A stretch of DNA of 64,000 bases from positions 23,217-87,216 of the forward strand of contig MAAU01000020.1 in the NCBI GenBank assembly GCA_002162825.1, written 5' to 3'. The position numbers and the translations under genes are program-made. The stretch is from Gammaproteobacteria bacterium 54_18_T64. Its GTDB lineage: Bacteria; Pseudomonadota; Gammaproteobacteria; Pseudomonadales; Porticoccaceae. Numbering within the stretch: position 1 is the stretch's first letter; each line of letters starts with the position of its first letter. Under the pieces are notes generated by a model. That model saw nothing but the letters and a program-made list of their open reading frames with translations. It searched no databases and was not told the origin of the DNA. Positions 1 to 9,900 of this stretch are shown one piece after another.

Positions 1-1117
1 CCTCTGCCACCAGTTGTATTACCTTGCCGGCGCCATCCAATACCGGGTGCAGGCAAAATTCGACCCAAATTCTCCCTTCGGGGGTGGCTATCTGAATATC
101 GCCGGTGCTTGTCTCACCGGCAAGACCATTGGCAATGTGCTGGCGGATAATATCTTGCGAGCGAAGGTCATCGGTGAACCAGGGGCAATCCCAGAGTGGT
201 TGCTCGAGGATGTCTTTGGCCTCGAGGCCGGAGGTTAGCAGGGGGGTGTTATTCACCAGGGTCACGTGGCCCTCGACATCGAGGATGGCAACCATGGTTT
301 TCATGTCGTCAAACAGGCCCTGCAGGCGTTGCTGGGCTTCATTTGCCTCCTCTCGTAGCCGCCATTGTTCGCTGAAATCACGGGCTTCGGCCACCAGTTG
401 TATGACTTTGCCATTGCCATCCCAGACCGGGTGGATGTTAAATTCGACCCATATACGCCCCTCGTTGGTATTTACCTGAATCTCCCGTTGGCTTGTTATA
501 CCTCGCAGGCCATCGTGCAGGGCTTGTTTTAAGATGGCCTGGGTTTTAAGGTCATCTGTATACCAGGGGCAGGTCCAGAATTGCCGACCAATAATATCTT
601 CCTGTTTGAGGCCGGAAATCAGTAGGGGCGTATTGTTAATCAGGGTGATGCGGCCCTCGATATCGAGAATGGCGATCATGGTTTGCAAACCGTCAAACAG
701 GTCTTGCAAGCGCTGTTGAGACAAGAGAGCATTTTCGCGGAGCTGCTTCTGCTCACTGATGTCGTGGGCCTCGACCACTAGAGCGGTGGTTTTCCCATTT
801 TCAATAAGGGGTTCGATGTGCAGGTCGACCCACATCGTGCTAGCCACGGTGCGGCCGAGTACCTCTTCCGCTATTGCTTCGCCCCTTGCCGCACGGTGGA
901 TGGCATTGCGTATTAGGGTCTGCACCTGAATATCGTAGTTAAACCAGAAGCAATCCCAGAGTTTTTTGCCGAGGATGTCGTCGCTATTGAGCCTGCCAAT
1001 CTTGAGGGGGGTTTGGTTAATAAAATTCACCGTGCCATCGGTATCGACTATGCAGACAAAGGTCTGCATAGCGTCGAACACGGTGCGCAGGGTTTGCTGT
1101 GAACTTGTCTCTGTCAT
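1..1117 (-). CDS. Tandem PAS-domain sensor protein (N-terminal part, truncated by window start)
   Basis: Open minus-strand frame from ATG at 1117 (MTETSSQQTLRTVFDAMQTFVCIVDTDGTVNFINQTPLKIGRL...) running off the window; about three PAS/PAC-like repeats, e.g. '..LQDLFDGLQTMIAILDIEGRITLINNTPLLISGL..' and '..LQGLFDDMKTMVAILDVEGHVTLVNNTPLLTSGL..'. Absent from the ORF track because it is open-ended. Confidence 0.8.
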   Translation of the reverse strand, partial: MTETSSQQTLRTVFDAMQTFVCIVDTDGTVNFINQTPLKIGRLNSDDILGKKLWDCFWFNYDIQVQTLIRNAIHRAARGEAIAEEVLGRTVASTMWVDLHIEPLIENGKTTALVVEAHDISEQKQLRENALLSQQRLQDLFDGLQTMIAILDIEGRITLINNTPLLISGLKQEDIIGRQFWTCPWYTDDLKTQAILKQALHDGLRGITSQREIQVNTNEGRIWVEFNIHPVWDGNGKVIQLVAEARDFSEQWRLREEANEAQQRLQGLFDDMKTMVAILDVEGHVTLVNNTPLLTSGLEAKDILEQPLWDCPWFTDDLRSQDIIRQHIANGLAGETSTGDIQIATPEGRIWVEFCLHPVLDGAGKVIQLVAE

Positions 1118-1274
1118 AGGCAGCTTTGGCTTATTATCTGTGGCCCGAAAGTGCCTGGTAGCACAATCGATGGTCGTGCCTTCAAGCCCCCTACTGTAGT
1201 TTGACCTTAGTAGCATAGTGGCCAGAATGCTAAAATTACTTCACAAAAACACCGAGTCTAGTCCGGCTTGCCGA

Positions 1275-2033
1275 CTAGGGTATCAGTAGGTCATGGCCAC
1301 CGTCGTAGAGTAATTTCAGGCCAATGATTATCAGAAAAAAATAACAAATGCGGTAGACCAGTACTTCGCTGACCTTGTGCAGCAAGTAGTAGCCCAGGCG
1401 TACGCCGATGGGTGCCAGGGGGATGAGCACCGCAGAGGTCAGTAGGTTGGTGGTGTCGAATTGGCCGAGCCAGGTGTAGGGCACGAGTTTGACCAGGTTG
1501 ACCGCGGCAAAGAAAACCGCAAAGGTGCCCATCAAGAGGGTTTTATCCATGCGCTGGGGCAATAAATAAATACTCATCGGCGGCCCGCCGGCGTGAATAC
1601 CAAAGCTGGTAAAGCCGGCAATGGCGCCCCAAAAGCTACCGGCGACAGGAGTGGCCTCGGTCTTTACTTTGAGCCCCGGCCGCAGCCAGTAGTTGAGGCA
1701 AAAAGCAACGCACATAAAGCCAATTAACAGGCGTATTGCCGCCTCCGATAAATAGCTAAAGGTAAGGGCGCCGACGATGACTCCAAGCACAGCACCGGGC
1801 AGGGTGTACTCGATATTTTTCTTGCTCCACTGGCCGCGAAAGCTCCAGACGGCGACACCATCCATGACAATTAACAGTGGCAATAAAATTGCGGCGGCCT
1901 GCACGGGGGGCACGGCCAGGGACATTAGCGGCACGGCAATAATGGCGATGCCACCGCCAAAGCCGCCCTTGACCATGGCGAAAATGAGCACGGAGGGAAT
2001 AGCGCAGAGATAAAAGAAGGGATCGCTAATCAT
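1275..2033 (-). CDS. Sulfite exporter TauE/SafE family protein
   Basis: 252-aa multi-TM protein; 'MVKGGFGGGIAIIAVPLMSL' and 'GFTSFGIHAGGPPMSIYLLPQ' match the TauE/SafE repeat pattern. Confidence 0.85.
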   Translation of the reverse strand: MISDPFFYLCAIPSVLIFAMVKGGFGGGIAIIAVPLMSLAVPPVQAAAILLPLLIVMDGVAVWSFRGQWSKKNIEYTLPGAVLGVIVGALTFSYLSEAAIRLLIGFMCVAFCLNYWLRPGLKVKTEATPVAGSFWGAIAGFTSFGIHAGGPPMSIYLLPQRMDKTLLMGTFAVFFAAVNLVKLVPYTWLGQFDTTNLLTSAVLIPLAPIGVRLGYYLLHKVSEVLVYRICYFFLIIIGLKLLYDGGHDLLIP

Positions 2034-2228
2034 GCCGGTACGGGAGCAATAGTCTTAGAAAGAGGCGCTATTCTAGCGGGCTAGCCGGTAAATATCGATG
2101 GCATCACGCGCGGTGTTTTGTACTTAAGTTGGGCCGGTGTAGGGCTTGTGGCGGCTTAACGGGGCAGCATATTTTAGCTTCGGTGTTGTCAGTGCAGCCC
2201 CTTAGTCGCTGGATGCGTGTAAACGGCG

Positions 2229-3341
2229 TTAATCAACCGGTAAATTGAACAGGGCTTTGACATTGTCGTGTACCACGGCGTCTTTCTGTGCCGCAGTGAG
2301 ATTGGCCATTTGGCTGCCGATAATTTCCTGTGAATGGGGGTAGGTGGAGTCGGTGTGGGGGTAATCTGTCGCCCACAGTAATTTATTATTGTCGGTGAGT
2401 TTACTGGACTCGAAGGCGGTCTCATCGTCCTGAAAGGTAAACCATATATTGTCGCGAATGTATTCGCTGGGCTTGCGCGAAATAGTGCGCTCCAGCCCGG
2501 TGCCCATGCGTGCGGCGGCATGGTCGGCGCGATACATATAGTGGGGTACCCACCCGGCGTCGCCCTCGGCCACCACCATTTTCAGTTTTGGAAAGCGCTC
2601 GAAGACACCGCCGAAAAGAAACAGCCCGACAATGTTTTGCACACCGCGAATCATGTTCATAAAGCCATTGGCGGCATGACCGCGCTCCGCTTTAAAGGCG
2701 GTGGAGACGTCGTGATCTTTCATGGTGAGAATATGAAAGCAGATTGGTAGGTCGAGGTCGACAGCACACTGCCACAGGGCGTCGTAGTCGGGGTGGTCGT
2801 AATCTTCGTATTGGGGGTTGCCGGCCATCATCATGCCGTACATGCCCATTGCTTTGGCGGTGTGGAAGTCCTCAATGGTGTCGTCAATCGAGGCAAGGGC
2901 GGTTTGGGCGAGGCCAAAAAGTCGCTTTGGTTGTGCGGCACAAAAGCCTTGAAGCCAGCGGTTGTAGGCGGCAAAACAGGCTGTTTTGTAGTCGTAGTCG
3001 GGGTGGCCACAGAGCACCATGCCGACGGAGGCGTAGATCATTTCACCACAGAGACCGTCCTGATCCTGAACGGCCATGCGGGCGTTGGGCTCCCAACTGG
3101 CGGTGGCGATGTCGTCGAAGTTGGCCCTGCGCTGTTGGCGCAGTTGGTCGGGGGGTATGCCGGCGCCAGCTAGCAGGCCCAGTGGTAGGCGATGTTTCAT
3201 GCCGTGAATTATAAAGGTGTCGACGCCGTGCTCGTTCTTCTCCAGTCGCGGTGCAATTTTGCGGTATTTTGGCGCGATAAAGTCAATATAACAGTGGGGT
3301 GGCTCGACGATGTGTGAGTCAGCGGAAATGCCGGATTTCAT
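2229..3341 (-). CDS. Amidohydrolase family protein (amidohydro_2 type)
   Basis: 370 aa; 'GISADSHIVEPP', 'VVAEGDAGWVPHYMYRADH', 'LLWATDYPHTDSTYPHS' typical of metal-dependent TIM-barrel amidohydrolases. Confidence 0.85.
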   Translation of the reverse strand: MKSGISADSHIVEPPHCYIDFIAPKYRKIAPRLEKNEHGVDTFIIHGMKHRLPLGLLAGAGIPPDQLRQQRRANFDDIATASWEPNARMAVQDQDGLCGEMIYASVGMVLCGHPDYDYKTACFAAYNRWLQGFCAAQPKRLFGLAQTALASIDDTIEDFHTAKAMGMYGMMMAGNPQYEDYDHPDYDALWQCAVDLDLPICFHILTMKDHDVSTAFKAERGHAANGFMNMIRGVQNIVGLFLFGGVFERFPKLKMVVAEGDAGWVPHYMYRADHAAARMGTGLERTISRKPSEYIRDNIWFTFQDDETAFESSKLTDNNKLLWATDYPHTDSTYPHSQEIIGSQMANLTAAQKDAVVHDNVKALFNLPVD

Positions 3342-3536
3342 TGTTTTTTCCTTAGTATTGTCACCTCTGGGTGGTGACGGGCCGTCATTAGAAAATGTGA
3401 ATAATTAATGGCCAACGCTAGCATGCCGAGATGCCAGGGAGGAATAGATGGAGATCAATTGCCGGCCTGTTGCATGGGCGAGGTGGCCGGGCTTGTGGGC
3501 ATGTGCGAAAATTACGGACACAATGAATTATCGCTA

Positions 3537-3698
3537 AGGAGCCTTTGAACAAGTCCGGACGAAGTAAATGGCGAGATAAAATCTTTAGATTCAAGGCGTA
3601 AAGTGCACGTAATAGCGAGCTATTGCGAAGCTTTACAACGAAGAACTTGGATATTTTAGCCGCCAAATACGAGTTCATGACTTGTTTAGAGGCTCCCT
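3537..3698. repeat. MITE-like non-coding element with ~19-20 bp terminal inverted repeats and full-length hairpin potential
   Basis: Left end AGGAGCCTTTGAACAAGTC (3537-3555); right end GACTTGTTTAGAGGCTCCCT (3679-3698), reverse complement AGGGAGCCTCTAAACAAGTC. Internal complementary arms (AAAATCTTTAGATTCAAGGCGTAAAG / CTTTACAACGAAGAACTTGGATATTTT) around a central AATAGC-GA-GCTATT. Confidence 0.75.
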
Positions 3699-3724
3699 GA
3701 ATCCCCGAGGGGTAAGTGCCACCC

Positions 3725-4552
3725 ATGTCAGAACCCGAAGCCACGCTGCGCCACAAAACCATCGCCATTCCCGAATCCCGACAGCAAGATGTACTGGCCG
3801 ATTTACTGCTGCGTCGCGGTGCCACCGTACTGCGCTGCCCCTTGATTGCCATCAAGGACAGCCCCGATGTCGATGCCGTGCAGCGCTGGATGACGGCGAT
3901 GATCGGGGGCAGCTTCGATGATTTTATTATTCTTACCGGTGAGGGTATGCGCCGTCTCGAGGCTTTTGCCGAAGGCTTCGAGTGCCGGCAGGACTGGCAT
4001 CGTGCGCTGGCGACAGTGCGCAAAATTGTCCGTGGCCCCAAGCCGGTGCGCGAGCTGCGCAAACTGCAATTACACGCCGACCTGGCGGGAGCGGCCCCCA
4101 CCACCGATGGCATTATTGAATCTTTACAAGAGGCTGATTTATCGGGGCGGCACATTGCGGTGCAGCTCTACGGCTCCAACCCCAATCACAAGCTGATTGA
4201 TTTTTTGCGGGATAAGGGCGCACAGGTGAGTACGGTGGCACCCTATATTTACGCCTCCGAGTCGGAGCAACAGCAGGTGGTGGCCTTAATACACCAGCTC
4301 GCCGAGGGGGCGATAGACGCACTGCTTTTTACCAGTCAGCCGCAATATAAACGCCTCGCCAGCGTGGCCAAAAAAACCGGACTCGAGGCTTTGCTCACAG
4401 CGGGCCTGGAGGTGACCGTTGTCGGCGCCATTGGCCCGGTGATGGCGGATTATTTAAAAGCGCAGGGCGTGCGAGTCGACTTTATGCCCGAGGGCAGTTT
4501 TTTTATGAAACCCTTTGTAACGGCTTTGGGTGTTTTACTGGCCGAGCAATAG
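3725..4552 (+). CDS. Uroporphyrinogen-III synthase (HemD) family protein
   Basis: 'FDDFIILTGEGMRRL', 'VRGPKPVRELRKL', 'VQLYGSNPNHKLIDFLRDKGAQVSTVAPYIY', 'DALLFTSQPQYKRLASVAK', 'VVGAIGPVMADYLKAQGVRVDFMPE' fit the HemD fold; ATG at 3725 preceded by a G-rich RBS. Confidence 0.8.
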   Translation: MSEPEATLRHKTIAIPESRQQDVLADLLLRRGATVLRCPLIAIKDSPDVDAVQRWMTAMIGGSFDDFIILTGEGMRRLEAFAEGFECRQDWHRALATVRKIVRGPKPVRELRKLQLHADLAGAAPTTDGIIESLQEADLSGRHIAVQLYGSNPNHKLIDFLRDKGAQVSTVAPYIYASESEQQQVVALIHQLAEGAIDALLFTSQPQYKRLASVAKKTGLEALLTAGLEVTVVGAIGPVMADYLKAQGVRVDFMPEGSFFMKPFVTALGVLLAEQ

Positions 4553-4611
4553 AGTGGTTTTAAGTTTGTTCGCGACAGCTTTTTACAGCGGGAAGGCGCT
4601 TAAGAAGACGA

Positions 4612-4617
4612 TATAAT
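4612..4617 (+). promoter_or_regulatory. Candidate -10 box (TATAATGCGC context) upstream of the HopJ-family gene
   Basis: Exact TATAAT followed by GC-rich discriminator; no convincing -35 found. Confidence 0.3.
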
Positions 4618-4682
4618 GCGCTCTTATTATTAGACGGCTTTTTTTTAGTGGCAGAGCCCGGCATCAAAATACTAGTTTAGCG

Positions 4683-5057
4683 ATGAAAAGAGGATATACA
4701 GTGACTTTGGACGACCTTATTCAACAGATAAAAAACAGGCCCAATACGGTCGAATTTGACCAGGTGATGGCGCTGATAGACAGCTGCTACGACTATACAG
4801 AAAGCGCATTTAGCAATGGCGTCGGTGATGACAGGGTTGAAAATGGGGTAGCTGAAAATGCCGGTTCCTGTCGGGTTTTTGCCTTTGCGCAGATTAATGG
4901 CTTGAATCAATCGGAAACTCTGGTCTGCTTCGGCAAGTATTTTCGCGAGGATGTGATCGCCCACCGCGATGGCACGGATCACGCTAATATTCGTACTTTT
5001 ATGCGTCATGGTTGGCAGGGTATACGCTTTGCTCAGACCGTCCTGGTGGCGAAGTAG
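4683..5057 (+). CDS. HopJ type III effector family protein (family name only; likely chromosomal housekeeping homolog)
   Basis: 'GSCRVFAFAQINGLNQSETLVCFGKYFREDVIAHRDGTDHANIRTFMRHGWQGIRF' matches the HopJ family pattern. Confidence 0.8.
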   Translation: MKRGYTVTLDDLIQQIKNRPNTVEFDQVMALIDSCYDYTESAFSNGVGDDRVENGVAENAGSCRVFAFAQINGLNQSETLVCFGKYFREDVIAHRDGTDHANIRTFMRHGWQGIRFAQTVLVAK

Positions 5058-5541
5058 CCTCGTCGGTAAGGGCGCTTAAAGGATTGTCCAGTTCGCTGGG
5101 CTTTATATGGCGTATGGCGAGCACCTAGAATAAAAGTCTATAGGTTCAGTCGTGTCCATGACAATTTCTTTCGCGGGTATTAAAGACACTCTGCTTATCA
5201 AGCTGGCACCCTCGACAAGCGCGCCGATGTGTTTGTCGGTGCCGGCAGCACGCGCAGTTGAAACAAGGTATTAGTCGACTCGCACGGCGACTAGGGGGAT
5301 GGATGCGCTTGAGGCCTGCTTAAGAAATTAGCCGATATTAGCGCGATTGCAAGTCGCGCCGTGAAGGAGGGGCGGGGTATCTGGTGCTAAAACTAATGAA
5401 TCAGAGCGAGTGCGAGGCGATGAATCGCGCCCTGTGTGTAGCGCTTGTTTATAAGTTTGGCCACAAGCAGGCGTATTTTCAGTCACCCTCTTGGCGCCGT
5501 GCCACTCTCAGGATGACTGAAGAGGCCTTGATAGGGCAGCC

Positions 5542-6909
5542 TTACAACTCTCCCGTCATACGCTGCAGACGTATCCACGCCAGTGCGGAGTCGTAGCTGG
5601 CACTGGCGTGATTACCGAGGCTTTGCTGGCGTAGGTTCTGCGCCTCGAGGACTTCACTGCTACTGACCAGGCCCTCACGATAGCGGTTTTGGGTCATTTT
5701 CAAATTTTCCGCCGACTGTTCCAATACCTGTCCCAGCGCCCTGATACGTTGCTGTGTCTCGTCCAGGTTTAACCAGGCCTGGGTGACTTGCAGTTCGATA
5801 AGTTGTTGGTAGTCATCGAGCTGAGCCTGCAGGGCGGCCGCCTGGCGCTGTAACTCGCCGCCCCGGTGGTGAGTAATACCGCCATCGTAGATGGGCCACA
5901 CCAGATTGACACCGTAGGTGAGCACCTCGTCGTCGAGCAGTAGGTCGTTGTCGAGATTGTGATAAGTACCGCTCAGGTAAACCTGGGGGCGGGTCACTGC
6001 CTTAATGGTCTTGGCGGTAAAGCCAAGGGCCTTGATTTTATGGGCCAGGGCCGAAAGCTCGGGGCGTGCCTGCAGGGCTCTGGCAGTTAGGGTTTGTATG
6101 TCGTCCAGGCTCATGGCGTGCACTGGCATGGGCTCGAGAGTGAAGGTTGTATCCAGGGGGCGATTGAGTAATTGGTTGTAGCGGGCACTGGCGACGGCGA
6201 GTTGGTTTTTGGCGCTAATGCCCCCCTGTACGGCATTACTCAGGGCGACGCTGGCCATTAATTCGTCATTGCGTGACACCAGGCCCTGTAAGTGTAGATT
6301 GCCGACATCATTTTTGTAGCCACTTAGAGCCGCAATATGGGCGCGGGCAATGGTATTGAGTTCGGTGATCTTTAGTACTTGAATATAGGCTTCGGCGACG
6401 GCTAACTTAATATCGAGGGTGGCTTGCTGATGGTCGTCCAGACTGGCCGCAGCCTGGGCCCTGGCGGCCTTGATACCGGCACTGATGCGGCCACTGGTAT
6501 AGAGCGGCAGCGTGGCGACGGCACTGTAGAGCATGGCCTTGTCTTCGGCGATCTGCATTTCAAAGGGCACGCTGACCATGTCCTGTCCGGGGGGCGCATT
6601 GGGCAGGGCCGCCAGGGAATTGCCACTCAGGGTGGGGGCGCTATCGAGCTTGATATATTCGGCGCTTAGGGCGAAATTGGGCAGGCGAGCGGCCCTGGCG
6701 ATATCGACCTGTTTTAGGGCAGCGAGCTGGTTTTGTCGGGCCGCTTCGACTTGCTTGTTTTGGCTCAGGGCCATTTGCCAGGCGCCAGTGAGATTTTCGG
6801 CCGTGGCGCTAAGGCCAGTGCCGAGGCCCGTGGCGGAGAGAATAACAGCGCCTAGCAGGTGTTTACCCGGTATTTTACTGGCTGTAAAAAAGCTCATGGA
6901 GATGTCCAT
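5542..6909 (-). CDS. TolC family outer membrane efflux protein
   Basis: OEP repeats: 'LTGAWQMALSQNKQVEAARQNQLAALKQVDIARAARLPNFALSAEY' and 'LKMTQNRYREGLVSSSEVLEAQNLRQQS'; start chosen at the downstream Met before the signal-like segment. Confidence 0.9.
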   Translation of the reverse strand: MDISMSFFTASKIPGKHLLGAVILSATGLGTGLSATAENLTGAWQMALSQNKQVEAARQNQLAALKQVDIARAARLPNFALSAEYIKLDSAPTLSGNSLAALPNAPPGQDMVSVPFEMQIAEDKAMLYSAVATLPLYTSGRISAGIKAARAQAAASLDDHQQATLDIKLAVAEAYIQVLKITELNTIARAHIAALSGYKNDVGNLHLQGLVSRNDELMASVALSNAVQGGISAKNQLAVASARYNQLLNRPLDTTFTLEPMPVHAMSLDDIQTLTARALQARPELSALAHKIKALGFTAKTIKAVTRPQVYLSGTYHNLDNDLLLDDEVLTYGVNLVWPIYDGGITHHRGGELQRQAAALQAQLDDYQQLIELQVTQAWLNLDETQQRIRALGQVLEQSAENLKMTQNRYREGLVSSSEVLEAQNLRQQSLGNHASASYDSALAWIRLQRMTGEL

Positions 6910-6949
6910 AAAATTCGAAAATAATGCTGGGCCCGGCTTCACCAGGGGT

Positions 6950-9900
6950 TTACGCGGTGGCACTAGCGGCCCTGCGCTTGTCTTCGTTGAGCAAAAATTG
7001 ATAAAACAGCAGGGGTACCACCACCACGGTCAACACGGTCGAGACAATGGTGCCGAAAATCAGTGAAATTGCCAGGCCGCCAAAAATAGGGTCGCTGATC
7101 ATGATGCCGCTGCCGAGGATGGTCGACAGGGCAGTGAGCAAAATGGGCCGTAGCCGCAGCAGTGTGGCGGAGAGAATGGCCTCGCGCAGTGACTTGCCCC
7201 CGGCACGTAAATCGAGGACGAAGTCGATAATCAACAAAGAGTTTCTCACCACAATACCCGCCAGGGCGATAATGCCGATAATGGAGGTGGCGGTGAAGGA
7301 TTGCCCCATCAGCCAGTGGCCAGGGAAAACACCAATCAGACCGAGGGGAATCGCGGACATGGCGATCAGTGGTATTTTAAAGGACTGGTAGTAGGCCACC
7401 AGTAAAATATAAATAAACAATACCGCCAGACCAAAGGCCTTCATCATGTCGTTGTAGGTGTCGAGGGTGAGACGAATTTCACCGTCCCAGAGGATGCGAT
7501 AGCCCTCGAGGGTATTGGGGCTGACGCGACTAAAATTCAAACCGCTGGTGATGGTCTGATTATCACTGGCCGAGAGATTTTCCAGCTGCTTGTTGATATG
7601 CAGGATGGCGTAGAGGGGGGCCGACTCGGTGAGCTCACCGGCGACAAAGACGACGCGCTCATAGTCCTTGCGGAAGATGGGTTTTTCGGCGATGACCTTT
7701 TCCACGCGGGTTAATTCCGAGAGGGGAATACTCTTACCCTGGGCATTGCCAACCTCGTACATGGACAGACCCTCGGGTTCGATATTGAAGCGCCTGGGGA
7801 CCAGCAACTTGATGGCGACGGGCTGTAGTTCATCGTCGAGATGGATGCGTCCGATCTCTTCTCCGAGGGTAATTCTGCGCAGCAGGGTGGCAATCTGCAG
7901 GGGATTGACCCCGGCCAGTGCGGCCTTTTCGCGATCGACGCTAACGTGATATTGGGGAATGCTATCGGGCAGTGAATCGTGGACTTCAACCACGTCGTAG
8001 GTGTTGTTGAAGGCCTCACTGACCTGGCTGGCAATATCTTCCATCACCGCAAGATCTCGACCGTAGATCTCGGCCAGTACCGTGGCCTGCATGGGGGGGC
8101 CGGGTGGATCTTCGACCAGCTGGATGAGGCTACCGGGAAAGCTCGCCTGAATGGGTGCCAGGAGGACGCGCAGTTCGCGGACGATGGTGATGGAAGTGGT
8201 ACTACGCTGATGTTTGTCACTGAGATTGACGCGGATTTCCGCCACGTGGGAGCCCTTTTTATTGGCCGCCCCGCGTAGTAGGCCATTAAAGTCGATGACA
8301 CCCGACTGGCCTATCCAGGTTTGGTAGTTTGTGATGTAGAGCTGATCGCGCAGCACCGTGCCAATTTCTCGGGCGATGTGGTCTGTCACCTCAACGGCGG
8401 TGTTTTCGGGCATATCAATGGTGATATTGAAGGTGTTCTTACTGTCCTTGGGCAGCATGGCCAACTCCACACCGAGTAGTGATTGCGGGCCGGTGATGCC
8501 TGCGGGGCGTAAGAATTGCCAGGCCGGCTGTAGCAGGGCGAGGGCGATGGCGATAATAATTAGAGCAAATACTTGCAGGCGCAAGGGGCGCTTGTCGATC
8601 AAGGGCTTGAGAATACGTTCGAAAATTCGCGTCAGTCGCGAGTCGTCGCTGGAATCGTTAAGCCCGGTGCTGGGCTCGCCATGGCCGGTTTTGAGCCAGC
8701 GGAAGCAGGCCCAGGGTGTCACCACATAGGCGATAATGACCGAGGCGAGCATGGCAATGGGCACATTGAAGGCCAGGGGGTAGAAATACTGACCGACCAT
8801 GCCGCTGAGAATAAATTGCGAGGCGAAGACCAGCATCACCGCAAAGGTGGCGAGGTTGGTGGGGTTGCCGATTTCGTTGGTGGCGAGAATAGTGGCCTGG
8901 GCCTTGTCACCGTCCTTGAGGGAGGCGTAGTGGCGGTGAATGTTTTCGACCACCACAATGGCGCCGTCGACCAGCATGCCGAGGGCGAGGATCAGGGCAA
9001 ACAAGGTGACGCGGTTGATGGTGGGGCCAAACAGGTAATCGGCGCCGAGGGTCAATGCCAGAATGAGGGGCACGGCGAGGCCGACGATGGAGGCCTCCTT
9101 CCAGCCCAGGAAAAACACCGTGATCACGAATACGGAAACTAGGGCGATGCCGAGGTTTTCGATCAGCAGGTTGACGGCGTCGTTGGCCTTTTTACCATCG
9201 TTGCGTGTCACTACCACTTCAATGTCGGCGGGGATAATGGTGCGCTGCATGGTCTCTATGCGTGCCAGTACCTCGTCCGCCATAAACACGGCGTTGCTAC
9301 CGGTGATTTTGGCGACCGCGATGGTCACTGCGGGTAGCTCGGGGTCGGCATAGCGATCGAAGCGCGGGTCGGCCTGGCCAAAGGCGAAGCGGCTCAGGGT
9401 GTCGCGCTCGGTGGTGGGGCCGTCGACGATGGTGGCGATATCGGCTAAATACACCGGCCGCTGACGGTGGGTGCCGATGATGAGTCTTTCCAGCTCGATG
9501 GCGCTGGAAAGTTCGCCCTTGAACATGACTTGCGACAGGGTGTTGTGATTGGCCGTGGGGCCGAGGGGGCTCGAGAGGTTTGCGGCGACGAGGGCCTGGC
9601 GCACCTGGTCGAGAGAGACGCTAAAGGCCTTTAACTTGCCGGGGTCGATTTCGATGGCAATTTCTCGGTCGCGGCCACCGCGCACTGTGGTGGCGGAAAC
9701 GGTTTTCAGGCTGCGCAGGCCCTCCAGCACCCGGTCGGCAACGCGTTTGAGCTGGTAGTCATCGTAGCTCTGTGAGGCCAGGGTCACGGTGACAATGGGC
9801 ACGGTATCGACGTCAATACTTTGAATCAGTGGCAGGGAGGTACCGGCGGGCAGACTGTCGCGCTGACCGAGCACCTGGTCGTAGAGTTTGACCAGGGATA

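Noticed and set aside
14-1199. Plus-strand ORFs at 14-238, 105-479, 534-719, 966-1199
   Set aside because: Antisense to the clear minus-strand PAS gene; low-complexity Arg/Ser-rich translations without motifs.
2189-3214. ORFs on either strand inside the amidohydrolase gene (2189-2521, 2520-2750, 2744-3214, 2793-3173)
   Set aside because: Shadow ORFs of a strong coding frame.
3418-4155. 245-aa minus-strand ORF
   Set aside because: Overlaps the HemD-family gene antisense and runs through the MITE-like hairpin; translation is Ser/Arg-rich and unstructured.
8573-9142. 189-aa plus-strand ORF within the RND permease
   Set aside because: Antisense shadow; Gly/His/Glu-rich composition typical of reverse-frame translation.
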